Source: an uncultured Clostridia bacterium
GTDB lineage: Bacteria; Bacillota; Clostridia; TANB77; CAG-508
Reading direction: 5' to 3'
DNA: 56,818 nt
Assembly: GCA_944389225.1 (NCBI GenBank)
Contig: CALXLP010000006.1
Location: 1-56,818 of the forward strand
Under the pieces are notes generated by a model. That model had not been told where the DNA came from, ran no database searches, and worked only from the letters and a program-made list of their open reading frames with translations. Position numbers and translations under genes: made by a program. This document shows, in pieces, positions 8,273 to 16,675 of this stretch. Positions within the stretch are counted from its first letter, which is position 1. Each line of letters starts with the position of its first letter.

Positions 8273-8289
8273 CTCTAAGATTTTTTATT
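8258..8289 (+). terminator. Terminator formed by the distal site of invertible segment 3
   Basis: TCTTAGAGT pairs with ACTCTAAGA around AACTA, followed by TTTTTTATT. Confidence 0.75.
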
Positions 8290-8458
8290 AATATTATGTT
8301 TCTTACAAAAGTTCTATTTTTTTATTTATAAGTAAAGCAAAAACCATTTTTTCAACGCAATACTTCCATTTAAGTTTCCTATAAATACAGAGTAAATTAC
8401 TTATTTTTCAGATAGTTTTGATTTACAATTTAAATAAAATTAGCTTATTTTTATATAC

Positions 8459-8473
8459 TGACATTAAATGTCA
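8459..8473. promoter_or_regulatory. Candidate operator upstream of the XRE gene
   Basis: Perfect dyad TGACATT-A-AATGTCA, about 60 nt before the XRE start. It is a plausible self-regulation site for a Cro/CI-type repressor; that role is inferred from position only. Confidence 0.4.
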
Positions 8474-8532
8474 ATACAACAATTACTTCTTTTGTGTCAT
8501 AATTACTTTAAACATTAGTTTAGGGTGATGTT

Positions 8533-8739
8533 ATGATAAAAGAAAAAAGAAAGGCAAAAAAATATACACAAGAAAAAATGTCTGAAATACTAGGAATTAG
8601 TTTGAGACAATATATACGAATTGATAACGAAGAAGATTTACCCAGAAGAGATGTTTTAAAAAATCTGATTTTAGAATTAGAATTAACAGATGAAGAATTA
8701 GGTGAATACATAAGAATTATGGCAAATAAAATAGCTTAA
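8533..8739 (+). CDS. Small XRE (Cro/CI-like) DNA-binding protein
   Basis: 68 aa. Nearly the whole protein is a helix-turn-helix domain: TQEKMSEILGISLRQYIRID matches the XRE helix 2-turn-helix 3 pattern, and an acidic helix follows. The start is preceded by AGGGTGAT. It stands alone on the plus strand between a prepilin-like gene with its putative switch and the spoIIIA operon, and ends in a strong terminator. A role in controlling the neighbouring surface gene is possible but not shown. Confidence 0.75.
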   Translation: MIKEKRKAKKYTQEKMSEILGISLRQYIRIDNEEDLPRRDVLKNLILELELTDEELGEYIRIMANKIA

Positions 8740-8782
8740 GAATATTAAATTATATAATAAAATATTCTTAAGCTATTTTTTA
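8730..8782. terminator. Bidirectional terminator between the XRE gene and spoIIIAH
   Basis: A long stem pairs AATAGCTTAAGAATATT with AATATTCTTAAGCTATT, followed by TTTTTTATT on the plus strand. The stem overlaps the end of the XRE gene and serves convergent transcripts. Confidence 0.75.
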
Positions 8783-8844
8783 TTATATGATGAAAACTAG
8801 TTTTTTATCTTCGCTTACACATAAGTTTCTTCATATACATTATC

Positions 8845-9531
8845 TTATTTTGTTGATATATGTATATTTTCAATTTCTGCATTTAATTCTCTAGAAATAA
8901 TATTTTGTATTTGTGCTACTTCTTCTTGTTGTAATTGTTCTGCTCCAATAATCACACTAATGCTATCTCCATTTACAAAAATAATATTATTAGTAAATCC
9001 TTTTGTACTAATCAAATTCTCACATATCATGATACTATTTTTCGTATCATTAATTTTTTTAATTTCTTCTGTGGCACTTTGTTTTTGCGTTTCTAAGCTA
9101 TTACTACTATTTAATACCTTTTCATAACTTTCTATCATCTGTGAATACATAGTGTCTCTTTCTAGTTTTGATTTTGTAAAATATTCATCTGATGTTACTG
9201 TTGCACTTGTTTGTGCTACTGTATTAGCTGTACTATTTTCTGTTGTGTTATTGTCTTGTGTCATATTTGTATCAGCCATTGTATTTGTTGTATCTGCTGT
9301 TACATTTTCTTCTACTTCATTTTCACTAACTGCTTCACTATTTACTAATGTAGCATCTCCAATATCAGCAATTTGCATATCATCATTTGCTTCCATTTCC
9401 ATAGCTGTCTGTGTAGATACTTGCTCTGCTGTATTGGTAGTATAATTCAAATATCCAGCAGTCACTAACATTAAGGCAATAACATAAATAATTACTTGAT
9501 TTTTCTTCAATAAGCCTTTCATTATTTTCAT
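8845..9531 (-). CDS. spoIIIAH: Stage III sporulation protein AH
   Basis: 228 aa. SpoIIIAH is anchored in the mother-cell membrane around the forespore and pairs with SpoIIQ, forming the feeding-tube channel. The sequence has an N-terminal transmembrane segment (about 11-30), a Thr/Asn/Glu-rich linker (about 35-110) and a C-terminal domain with repeated alpha/beta pattern (SIMICENLISTKGF ... SVIIGAEQLQQEEVAQIQNI), as expected for the YscJ-like ring-building fold. It is the last gene of the operon. A hairpin and a dispersed repeat in the gap from spoIIIAG could tune its level. Confidence 0.85.
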   Translation of the reverse strand: MKIMKGLLKKNQVIIYVIALMLVTAGYLNYTTNTAEQVSTQTAMEMEANDDMQIADIGDATLVNSEAVSENEVEENVTADTTNTMADTNMTQDNNTTENSTANTVAQTSATVTSDEYFTKSKLERDTMYSQMIESYEKVLNSSNSLETQKQSATEEIKKINDTKNSIMICENLISTKGFTNNIIFVNGDSISVIIGAEQLQQEEVAQIQNIISRELNAEIENIHISTK

Positions 9532-9574
9532 ACTTTACCTTCCTTTCAATGTTTTTTTCTTGATTCATTGTTTA

Positions 9575-9600
9575 AACTCTTTTTTAAACAATTTTTATTT
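9575..9600. other. Hairpin in the spoIIIAG-AH gap
   Basis: ATTGTTTAAA pairs with TTTAAACAAT, followed by TTTTTATT on the plus strand. On the minus (operon) strand there is no T-run, so it may stabilise or separate the AG and AH parts of the message. Confidence 0.4.
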
Positions 9601-9610
9601 ATTCTATAAA

Positions 9611-9660
9611 AGTCCTGTCCCTTTTGGACGAAAAATGTCCATTTTGACACGTCCCTAATG
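9611..9660. repeat. Dispersed GGGACGTG hairpin repeat, copy 1
   Basis: Core pattern on this strand: CCTGTCCCTTTTGGAC, short spacer, GTCC, TTTGACACGTCCCTAATG. It covers the spoIIIAG stop codon: the TAG comes from the repeat's TTAGGGACGTG end on the minus strand. Related copies lie at 14575, 29081, 41803, 42109 and, degenerate, 38754. Confidence 0.65.
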
Positions 9661-10278
9661 TTCCATTTCAAAGACTTGTATTTTATGGGTTGGTAGTCCT
9701 GTTACTGCTTCTACTGCTTGGATGATACTTGTTTTTACTTCTGCATTTTCTGCTCCTTTTGCTGTGATAATTGCCCCTTCTATTTGTGGTTCTACTACTT
9801 TTTGTGTGATGACTGTTTTTTGTCCATCATTTTCTTCATATATGATTTCTTTTTGTGAATCGGTTTCTTCTATGGTTCTAGTTCCTCCTGATGTGTCTGT
9901 TTCTTCTGTATTACTGGTTTGTGTGTTTTCATTATACATAGGTATAATTTCACTTGATTCTGAGTAATTGATGAATACATTGACTTCTCCTACGCCTTGA
10001 ATTTTTGCTAATATTTCTTCTAATTTTATTTCCAATTCATTACTGGTATTACTCGATACTTCCAATGAAGATGTATTACTACTTGCTAATTGTTTTGAAG
10101 TATCATTTTGTGAATTTTTTTGGTTACCACTATCTCTATCTCCATTCCATATGATATTAATAATCACAACTGTGACAATTAATATGACAACAAAAAATAC
10201 CAAATTTTCTATTTTCTTTTTATTATTCTTATTTCCATCTTCTGGATTGATTAACCCTTTTAATTTATCTTTAAACAT
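9655..10278 (-). CDS. spoIIIAG: Stage III sporulation protein AG
   Basis: 207 aa. Ring-forming component of the mother cell-forespore channel. There is one transmembrane helix at about 27-45 (LVFFVVILIVTVVIINIIW), a disordered Ser/Asn-rich linker, and a C-terminal domain with LEEILAKIQGVGEVNVFINY and GAIITAKGAENAEVKTSIIQAVEAVTG (given here in parts: GAIITAKGAENAEVKTS, AVEAVTGLP), the signature region of SpoIIIAG. Its start overlaps the end of spoIIIAF by 19 bases. The stop codon is embedded in a dispersed repeat. Confidence 0.9.
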   Translation of the reverse strand: MFKDKLKGLINPEDGNKNNKKKIENLVFFVVILIVTVVIINIIWNGDRDSGNQKNSQNDTSKQLASSNTSSLEVSSNTSNELEIKLEEILAKIQGVGEVNVFINYSESSEIIPMYNENTQTSNTEETDTSGGTRTIEETDSQKEIIYEENDGQKTVITQKVVEPQIEGAIITAKGAENAEVKTSIIQAVEAVTGLPTHKIQVFEMEH

Positions 10279-10916
10279 GTTTCCTCAACTCCATATTCTT
10301 CTTTTAAGAACTTTTTTATCTTTTGAATATCACTATTATTTATATTTTGTTTACTCTCATCTTGTTCCTCATTTGTTTTTTTAATTTTTCCGACTGTAGT
10401 GTTTACTGGTTTTATCTTTTGAATTTCATTTACTAACTTATCTTCAATTGTTTCTGTTTGTCCTGTTTCATTTCCTTGTTGATTATTTTCTTGATTTTCA
10501 TTTTTTTCAACTGTTAAAACAATTTCTTCTATATAATTTTCTTCATTTTCATTTGATAATGTTGCATACACATTACAAGTCGTGACTTGATACCCTAAAT
10601 TCTCTATTTTTTTAGTGATATCTTTTTCTAATTCTTCTATATAGATTTCTTCTATTTGACTATTCACAGTGCTTTGTTCTTCATTTGCTTGATTGGTTGT
10701 ATAATTACCGATATATTCATTTAAATCATAAGAACTAACATCTAATATATCTTTATTTTTAACAAATGGTGATATGATATTAAAAATAATATATATACCA
10801 AATACCATTCTGACATATTTTTTTGTTTTATTATTGGGTAATAACATTTCTAAAATGGATATGACAATAATGGCCAATCCTAAACTTTTTGCCCAACTAC
10901 TTAAAAACTCTATCAT
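10260..10916 (-). CDS. spoIIIAF: Stage III sporulation protein AF
   Basis: 218 aa. Membrane protein of the SpoIIIA-SpoIIQ complex. The N-terminus has two hydrophobic helices (about 9-25 and 32-51) separated by LPNNKTKKYVRMVFG, a SpoIIIAF landmark. A hydrophilic ring-building-like domain follows with IEEIYIEELEKDITKKIENL. It ends with an acidic low-complexity tail. It lies 8 bases after spoIIIAE and overlaps spoIIIAG, so it is within a single operon. Confidence 0.85.
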   Translation of the reverse strand: MIEFLSSWAKSLGLAIIVISILEMLLPNNKTKKYVRMVFGIYIIFNIISPFVKNKDILDVSSYDLNEYIGNYTTNQANEEQSTVNSQIEEIYIEELEKDITKKIENLGYQVTTCNVYATLSNENEENYIEEIVLTVEKNENQENNQQGNETGQTETIEDKLVNEIQKIKPVNTTVGKIKKTNEEQDESKQNINNSDIQKIKKFLKEEYGVEETCLKIN

Positions 10917-10924
10917 AACTTCCC

Positions 10925-12076
10925 CTACCTATACATCATTCCTGTATTGGATATTTTAACAACTAAAGCTGTGCCAACAATTAGCATAACAGATACAGAA
11001 CATAAAATTGCTAGAAAAATTTTATACACATCTCCTATTTGATCTAATAAACTCGTAATATTTTTATCTGCTATTGGTTCACAGATTGCCGACATTAACT
11101 TATACGCTATTGTAAAAATTCCTAATTTTAAGATTGGTATAACACAAATTCCGATGGCAATAATGATTCCAATAATCCCTACTGCATTTTTTAAAATAAT
11201 GCCACATCCTAAAACAGTATCTACAGCATCACCTAAAATTTTTCCTACTACAGGTATTGCTGAACTAACAACTGCTTTTGTCGTTTTAGCAGTGATGCCA
11301 TCTACACTACTAGAAAGTGTCCCTTCTAAAGAAATGACTGCTACAAAAATGGTAAGAATAATACCAAAAAACCACACCACTCCTGATTTTAAGAATTTCG
11401 ATAATTTGTCTATTTGTACATTATCTGAAATTTTAGATATCACAATTAAGCTCGTAAAAACTAATACAATTGGAATAATGAGCGTTTGTATAATGTTTCC
11501 TATAAAATTAATTAAGAATAATATAATAGGCTCTAATACACCACTTGTTGTAATACTTCCTGTATATATCATGAGTGAAATAAGTAAAGGAATTAATATA
11601 TTCATAAACCCAATTAAATTATTACAGGTATCTTTTACAACTTGTACAATATCAGAAAAGTTCATCATAACAATCGTAACAATCAATATGTATTGAACAT
11701 AGTAAATCAGTTTTGAAATTGTATCATTTTCTAAACTTTCACTAACAGATTTTAGGACACTATGTATCACCACAATCGCTAATATACTTCCTAATGCGGT
11801 TAAACCATCTACTAATTCTCCTCCTAATACACTAATTATTTTTTTGAATAATGTTTGATTATCCACTTCTCCTTTTATGGCATTTTCAAGAATTTCATTT
11901 ATATCAATATCTTCAAAGAACTCACCGGAATACTCATCTGCTTGCTCGATAAATTCACTAATTCCAAATTCTTCTTGTTGCTCTTTTAATGTTTCTTCTT
12001 CATCGGCAATTACAGTTGGCATTGTGAAATATAAAAAGAGAAGAACAATTATCAAAATATATATAATTCTTTTCAT
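10925..12076 (-). CDS. spoIIIAE: Stage III sporulation protein AE
   Basis: 383 aa. Polytopic protein, proposed transporter-like core of the SpoIIIA complex. A signal peptide (about 1-24, ending near TVIADE) is followed by an acidic extracellular stretch and then at least six hydrophobic helices. Family landmarks are LTALGSILAIVVIHSVLKSV, AVVSSAIPVVGKILGDAVDT and GCGIILKNAVGIIGI. The length is close to the B. subtilis protein. The ribosome site GGAGG precedes the ATG at 12076. Confidence 0.92.
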   Translation of the reverse strand: MKRIIYILIIVLLFLYFTMPTVIADEEETLKEQQEEFGISEFIEQADEYSGEFFEDIDINEILENAIKGEVDNQTLFKKIISVLGGELVDGLTALGSILAIVVIHSVLKSVSESLENDTISKLIYYVQYILIVTIVMMNFSDIVQVVKDTCNNLIGFMNILIPLLISLMIYTGSITTSGVLEPIILFLINFIGNIIQTLIIPIVLVFTSLIVISKISDNVQIDKLSKFLKSGVVWFFGIILTIFVAVISLEGTLSSSVDGITAKTTKAVVSSAIPVVGKILGDAVDTVLGCGIILKNAVGIIGIIIAIGICVIPILKLGIFTIAYKLMSAICEPIADKNITSLLDQIGDVYKIFLAILCSVSVMLIVGTALVVKISNTGMMYR

Positions 12077-12120
12077 TTTGCCTCCTTATCTTTTGTAAAC
12101 TTTGTTGTTTTCCTTAGTAT

Positions 12121-12513
12121 TTAAGGCAAAATTTGCAATATAATTTCTAATAAACTAGATATAATCGGTATGGACATAGAAATGATGATGATTTTACTTC
12201 CTAACTCTATTTTACTAGCAATAGCACCTTCTCCAGAATCTCTACATATACTAACTGCAAATTCTGAAAGAAAGGCAATTCCTGTTATTTTAATTAGCAA
12301 AGATAAAAATTGACTATTGATATTGGCTTTTCCTGCAATTGATTGTATTAAATTTACAATTCCTGATAATTGATCTGTTAATAGAAGTAATATAAGTGCT
12401 CCTGTTAATAAACTGATATATATTGCAAATTCTGGTTTATATTGTTTTAACAATATGATGATAATCAATGCAATTAATCCAATTCCTATAATTCTAATAA
12501 TTTCCATAAACAT
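12121..12513 (-). CDS. spoIIIAD: Stage III sporulation protein AD
   Basis: 130 aa. Small membrane protein with four hydrophobic helices, consistent with SpoIIIAD. The end SELAVSICRDSGEGAIASK pattern is present here as FAVSICRDSGEGAIASKIE, a strong family signature. It starts 6 bases after spoIIIAC and is followed by spoIIIAE. It belongs to the forespore channel complex during engulfment; its exact role is not settled. Confidence 0.92.
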   Translation of the reverse strand: MFMEIIRIIGIGLIALIIIILLKQYKPEFAIYISLLTGALILLLLTDQLSGIVNLIQSIAGKANINSQFLSLLIKITGIAFLSEFAVSICRDSGEGAIASKIELGSKIIIISMSIPIISSLLEIILQILP

Positions 12514-12519
12514 ATCCTT

Positions 12520-12714
12520 TTACAAATTAAATATAGTTCTTACTGTGTCAAATAATCCGCTAATTTCTTTTATTACCATAGTTAGAACAATAATTAATCC
12601 TGCTAAAGTCGTCATCATTGCTTGGTCTTCTCTCCCTGCTCTTACTAGTACTTGATGTAAAACAGCAACTAATATACCAATCGCCGCTATTCTAAATAAC
12701 AAATTGATATCCAT
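12520..12714 (-). CDS. spoIIIAC: Stage III sporulation protein AC
   Basis: 64 aa, family-typical size. Two transmembrane helices (about 4-22 and 34-54) flank the conserved short loop VRAGREDQAMMTTLAG. It is part of the SpoIIIA complex in the outer forespore membrane. It precedes spoIIIAD with a 6-base gap and follows spoIIIAB with a gap of about 96 bases. Confidence 0.92.
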   Translation of the reverse strand: MDINLLFRIAAIGILVAVLHQVLVRAGREDQAMMTTLAGLIIVLTMVIKEISGLFDTVRTIFNL

Positions 12715-12810
12715 ATTTTATCTCATTCCTTTCTCAAGGCATTAAACTAGTCGAAAAAGAATTAAATACTTATAATTATTTTCAACCTTTCTCTTTTCCT
12801 TTTATTTTTC

Positions 12811-13329
12811 TTAAATTAAAATAATGACAATTGCTAATCCTATAGTGGTTCCAAGCTTTCGATACAATTTTTCATTTTTATCTTTTTCTTGCTGAGCTTC
12901 TTTGATTTGTTTTTCCAAAAAATTTTCTGTAATTTCTATTTGGCTAATTTGTCCTTCCACATCTGTTTGTCCTAACATTTTGGAAAGCATTAATAATACA
13001 TGTTTATCTTCATCAGTAAGATTTGTTTCACTTGTCTGTACTGCATTTTCCCAGGCTTCTCCCGCACTAAAATTTTGCATATTCTTTCTAGCTTCTTCAA
13101 ATATTTGTCCTATATTTTCTTTAGCATTACTTGCCATTTCTCTAAATATTTCTGGAATGGGTTCATATGTAAATCTAATTTTTGATTTAAAAACATTTAA
13201 AATATTTTTGATTTCTTCTAATTCTTCTAATCGATAGGAATATTTTTTAGCTATACATCTTCCAATAAAACTGGATGCAATAAATACTAATAACAGCATA
13301 AAACACTTAATTACTTGCATATCATACAC
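12811..13329 (-). CDS. spoIIIAB: Stage III sporulation protein AB
   Basis: 172 aa. The N-terminal helix (about 8-24), the following segment YSYRLEELEEIKNILNVFKS and the C-terminal hydrophobic helix (about 155-172) match SpoIIIAB, which resembles type II secretion GspF-like proteins. A charged helical middle part includes LLMLSKMLGQTDVEGQ. The gap from spoIIIAA is unusually long and carries the repeated hairpin element at 13371-13452. Confidence 0.9.
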   Translation of the reverse strand: MYDMQVIKCFMLLLVFIASSFIGRCIAKKYSYRLEELEEIKNILNVFKSKIRFTYEPIPEIFREMASNAKENIGQIFEEARKNMQNFSAGEAWENAVQTSETNLTDEDKHVLLMLSKMLGQTDVEGQISQIEITENFLEKQIKEAQQEKDKNEKLYRKLGTTIGLAIVIILI

Positions 13330-13370
13330 CTTGTCCTTTGCATTTATAAATAAAAATTTATGCTTTTCTT

Positions 13371-13452
13371 ATTGTATAGGAAAAACCGACTTTTATTTTG
13401 AACAAATTTAGATTTTTCCGTATACAACAAGATTAGGCTTTCTTATATAATA
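13371..13452. repeat. Dispersed hairpin element, copy B
   Basis: TTGTATAGGAAAAA is matched in inverted orientation by TTTTTCCGTATACAA, followed by CAAGATTAGGCTTTCTTATAT. It has the same part order as the copy at 3571-3660 (fabI-accA gap). A partial copy, TTTTTCGTATACAACAA, is at 43951-43967, and a tight relative is at 49417-49456. Confidence 0.55.
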
Positions 13453-13476
13453 TATTCACCTCTTTTTCTTTTAGAA

Positions 13477-14346
13477 CTATATAAAAATAATTTTCTCAAT
13501 GATTTTTTTATCAATTAATTTTTTGATATATGGATTACTATGTACATCTTCTATACTTTTTCCATGCATTGTAAATATACCTTTTACACCAGACAACATT
13601 GCTTCTTCAATAGCTTGTATATCTTCATTTCCTCCAATTTCATCACAAGCAATAATCTCTGGTGCCATAGTTCTAATTAATATCTTAATTCCTTTTGCTT
13701 TTGACACATTATCAATAATATCTGTTCGAATCCCAACATCATTTTGTGGAACTCCTCTATACATTGCTGCAATTTCTCCTCTTTCATCAACCACTCCACA
13801 AGTTTTTCCTTTGAAATTTATCCCATTTACTCCATTACTTAAATTTCTAATTAAATCCCTTAACATTGTCGTTTTTCCTTTTCCCGGTGGTGAAACAATT
13901 AATGTATTAAAAATTGTTTGATTTTTAATGTCAATAACTTGTCCGATAATGCGATTACTACAATTGGGAACTTCTCTAGCAATTCTAAAATTTAAACTGG
14001 TTATATATTTGATATTGATGATTTCTCCATTTTCTACAACTGCTGTTCCTGTTATTCCTACTCTATGTCCTCCTCTTATGGTAATATATCCTTCACACAA
14101 TTGCTTTTTATATGCATAAATAGAATTTTCACATAATCTTTCTACAATTTGTAATATTTCATTTTGTGTAATTTTATATTCCACAATTAATTCTTTATCT
14201 CTAAGTTTCAAAATTAGCGGTCTATCAATTCTAATTCTAATTTCTTGCAATTCATCTTTTATTTTATTATTGGAAATGATTGTATTATATAAAATATTGG
14301 ATAAATTCATTGGAAAAAACTTAACAATTTCTAAAAGCTTTTCCAT
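13477..14346 (-). CDS. spoIIIAA: Stage III sporulation protein AA (AAA ATPase)
   Basis: 289 aa. Secretion-ATPase-like motor of the SpoIIIA complex. The Walker A motif VSPPGKGKTTMLRDLIRNL is near 152-170; a Walker B-like segment MAPEIIACDEIGG and the ring motif GVKGIFTMHGKSIEDV follow. The N-terminal domain has LRIDRPLILK and the segment RGGHRVGITGTAV. The protein stops at IIEKIIFI, but one base later the next frame continues YSSKRKRGEYII to a stop at 13443, which looks like the missing tail. A single-base frameshift near 13470 is therefore possible. It is the first gene of the operon. Confidence 0.93.
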   Translation of the reverse strand: MEKLLEIVKFFPMNLSNILYNTIISNNKIKDELQEIRIRIDRPLILKLRDKELIVEYKITQNEILQIVERLCENSIYAYKKQLCEGYITIRGGHRVGITGTAVVENGEIINIKYITSLNFRIAREVPNCSNRIIGQVIDIKNQTIFNTLIVSPPGKGKTTMLRDLIRNLSNGVNGINFKGKTCGVVDERGEIAAMYRGVPQNDVGIRTDIIDNVSKAKGIKILIRTMAPEIIACDEIGGNEDIQAIEEAMLSGVKGIFTMHGKSIEDVHSNPYIKKLIDKKIIEKIIFI

Positions 14347-14493
14347 TTTTCACTCCTTTTATCATATAATTTCAGGATTTTATTTGTTTTACTTATACCC
14401 AATAATATATATATTCTGGAAAATTTGATTTATTACTATTTTTTAGGTGATATCTTTATTGGTTACTTACATGAACGTTTCTTTTATAAATAC

Positions 14494-14539
14494 AAAAAAA
14501 GTAAGACTTTACATTTTAATTTGTAAGTCTTACTTTTTT
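14494..14539. terminator. Terminator between the large unknown gene and spoIIIAA
   Basis: AAAAAGTAAGACTTTACA pairs with TGTAAGTCTTACTTTTT, with T-runs on both strands. It isolates the spoIIIA operon from the gene at 14619. Confidence 0.75.
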
Positions 14540-14574
14540 ATTTTTTCTAAATTCTATTTATTAAATTTATTATG

Positions 14575-14623
14575 AGTCCTGTCCCTTTTGGACAAAAAAT
14601 GTCCATTTTGACACGTCCCTAAC
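14575..14623. repeat. Dispersed GGGACGTG hairpin repeat, copy 2
   Basis: It is nearly identical to copy 1 at 9611-9660. The TAG stop of the gene ending at 14619 lies within its TTAGGGACGTG end. Confidence 0.65.
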
Positions 14624-16568
14624 GTTTATTAATAACTGCTCTATAAATTAGTCCTGTATTAATATCTTTTTCAAATTCTACCCTATATGCGTCATCTACA
14701 TTGATACTACTTTTTAACAGTGTAATATTTTGTTCATTAACTTCATATTCCTCTCCATCCATGTTGATTTCTTCTATTTTGTTATTTCCTTCTGTTTCAT
14801 TGTTATTTTGAATAGTTGTTAATAATCCTTTGACTGTTGCTCCTTTGGTATTTGTACTTTGATATAATTCAAATTTTGCATTAAATGCATTTACTGCTTG
14901 TTCATCGATTTCTGTGGTTGTTTGACTTGATACTAAAAATGCTGGTATTAGGTATTGAATTGGATTTTGATCTTCAGATACTCCCAATTCTTCCATTTGT
15001 ACTTGATTAACTTCTACCATTCTTTCTTGTATAGCATTCATTAAATTACTAACATATTCGTTGTCTTTATCATTTAGGATAACTGCATTATTTTCTGTTA
15101 AATCCTCTATTGTCACTCCATCTTTAAATTGTACATTGTTTGTTACACTATATTTATTTTGACTGGTTGTCTTTTCTGATGTATCATTTGAAGTTTCGTT
15201 TATTGTTGTTTCTTCTGGCTCTTCAACAATTTTCCCTGTGTTATCTATAACAAATCTGTCTCCCGTACTAACAAATGTAATATTAAATGTTGTATCAGTT
15301 TCTTTTTCTAAACGCATATCTGCATATATCTCATTTTCTCCTGATGATAATTCTTCTTCTACATTTGTATCGCTAATTTGTGTACTATCTTCTCCTGCTG
15401 CTATTTTATTTGCTTGAACAGTTGTTATTAATGACTCAATTGTTTCCCTCTCACTTGAAATATCTAATGTATCTTGTGAATTTTCTGTTCTTTCCTCTGC
15501 ATTAGTCTCTTCATACTTTCCTTCTAACGTTAGCTCATATGTTTCTGTTACGCTATCAGAAGCTAACCCAGCATATTTTGCTGTAAATACAGCATTTGTA
15601 TCTTGTTCATCCGCATTTAATGTTGCTGTGTAGGTTATATCTTGTCCATTTTTTTCTTTATTCATTACTAATGTAATTCCCGAACTTCCTACATCCATTC
15701 TACTAAGATTGCCTCCTGTAGCATATACAGTCATTTCAATATCATTATTTAATTCCCACTCATTAATACTTTCTATAACATCATCTATAGAATCTTCGTT
15801 TAATTGTGTATTAGTTCCTATCCCTTGTAATATTTCATTTAATTTATGTGTTGTATTGGCATCTGTCTTTAATACATTTAAAATTTGAATCAATGTATTC
15901 TTCAGTTCTTCACCTGTTAGTGTTAGTCTATATCCTGTTAAATCTCCTTCTGTTAATGTTGAAAACTTATTATCATCTAATGTATTTAATATATTATCAA
16001 AATAAGTTGTTTTCAAATTTTGTATTTCTTCATCAGAAAACTCTACATTTTGTAGTTTTAATATATTATTTATATCTTCTAGTCCAGATATTTCTTCATC
16101 ATTTCTAACAGCTACAAAACTACTTCCAATATATTGCGTTTGAATTCCTGTTACAGTATTTGTTTTTCTATATGTTAATGGAAAATTGACACTATCTGAA
16201 TAGTTGAGACTAATCTCTTTTTCTGATTTTGAATCATTCGGAACTTCTTTTCCTGAAAAAGTAATATTAAAATTATTGGCCAATTCTAAGTCGTCTTCCA
16301 TATTAGGAATGGATACATCAAATGTTATCTCTCCATTATTTTCATAGCTTGTACTACTCTTTTTTTGGAAATATTGCATTAACTGATTATCAATAAATCC
16401 ATCTTCACTTTGCACAATCTGTGAAGTATATTTGAAGAATAACTGTTTATTACTCTTAAACATATCTGTGAAAAAATATAAATATGCTACGACACCCACT
16501 AAAAGTAGGATAATAACTAACAAGATAATAACTGTTATTAACAAGCTTTTACTTTTCTTTTGTCCCAT
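14619..16568 (-). CDS. Large membrane-anchored extracytoplasmic protein, unknown
   Basis: About 649 aa. The start at 16568 (MGQKKSKS) is preferred over an upstream ATG because AATGGAGG sits 5 nt before it. A short basic N-terminus is followed by one transmembrane helix (about 8-32); the remaining roughly 610 residues are hydrophilic, rich in Asn, Thr and Glu, and predicted outside. No catalytic motif is seen. Similar Clostridia proteins are annotated only as domains of unknown function; I cannot name the family safely. A low-complexity acidic stretch (ETTINETSNDTSEKTTS) splits it near the middle. The stop codon lies in a dispersed repeat. Confidence 0.65.
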   Translation of the reverse strand: MGQKKSKSLLITVIILLVIILLLVGVVAYLYFFTDMFKSNKQLFFKYTSQIVQSEDGFIDNQLMQYFQKKSSTSYENNGEITFDVSIPNMEDDLELANNFNITFSGKEVPNDSKSEKEISLNYSDSVNFPLTYRKTNTVTGIQTQYIGSSFVAVRNDEEISGLEDINNILKLQNVEFSDEEIQNLKTTYFDNILNTLDDNKFSTLTEGDLTGYRLTLTGEELKNTLIQILNVLKTDANTTHKLNEILQGIGTNTQLNEDSIDDVIESINEWELNNDIEMTVYATGGNLSRMDVGSSGITLVMNKEKNGQDITYTATLNADEQDTNAVFTAKYAGLASDSVTETYELTLEGKYEETNAEERTENSQDTLDISSERETIESLITTVQANKIAAGEDSTQISDTNVEEELSSGENEIYADMRLEKETDTTFNITFVSTGDRFVIDNTGKIVEEPEETTINETSNDTSEKTTSQNKYSVTNNVQFKDGVTIEDLTENNAVILNDKDNEYVSNLMNAIQERMVEVNQVQMEELGVSEDQNPIQYLIPAFLVSSQTTTEIDEQAVNAFNAKFELYQSTNTKGATVKGLLTTIQNNNETEGNNKIEEINMDGEEYEVNEQNITLLKSSINVDDAYRVEFEKDINTGLIYRAVINKR

Positions 16569-16630
16569 AAAAACCTCCATTCGAGTCATATACTCTAATA
16601 AATTTTAAGTATGATATTTCTTATAATATA

Positions 16631-16670
16631 AATAGATAAATAACTGTATTCCTACTGTCATTTATCTATT
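16631..16670 (-). terminator. Terminator downstream of the YebC gene
   Basis: AATAGATAAAT pairs with ATTTATCTATT just after the yebC stop. Confidence 0.5.
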
Positions 16671-16675
16671 TTCCT

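Larger units (their letters stand above)
8052..8532. other. Gene-free stretch: invertible segment 3 and XRE upstream region
   Basis: The left half holds the putative invertible promoter (8086-8272) and its terminator. The right half is AT-rich, with one perfect dyad at 8459-8473 ahead of the XRE gene. Nothing else is recognised. Confidence 0.6.

Noticed and set aside
8813-8844. tRNA or small RNA after spoIIIAH
   Set aside because: No cloverleaf arms and no promoter are visible.
13330-13476. Insertion sequence between spoIIIAA and spoIIIAB
   Set aside because: No transposase frame or clear target duplication; only the short hairpin element is present.
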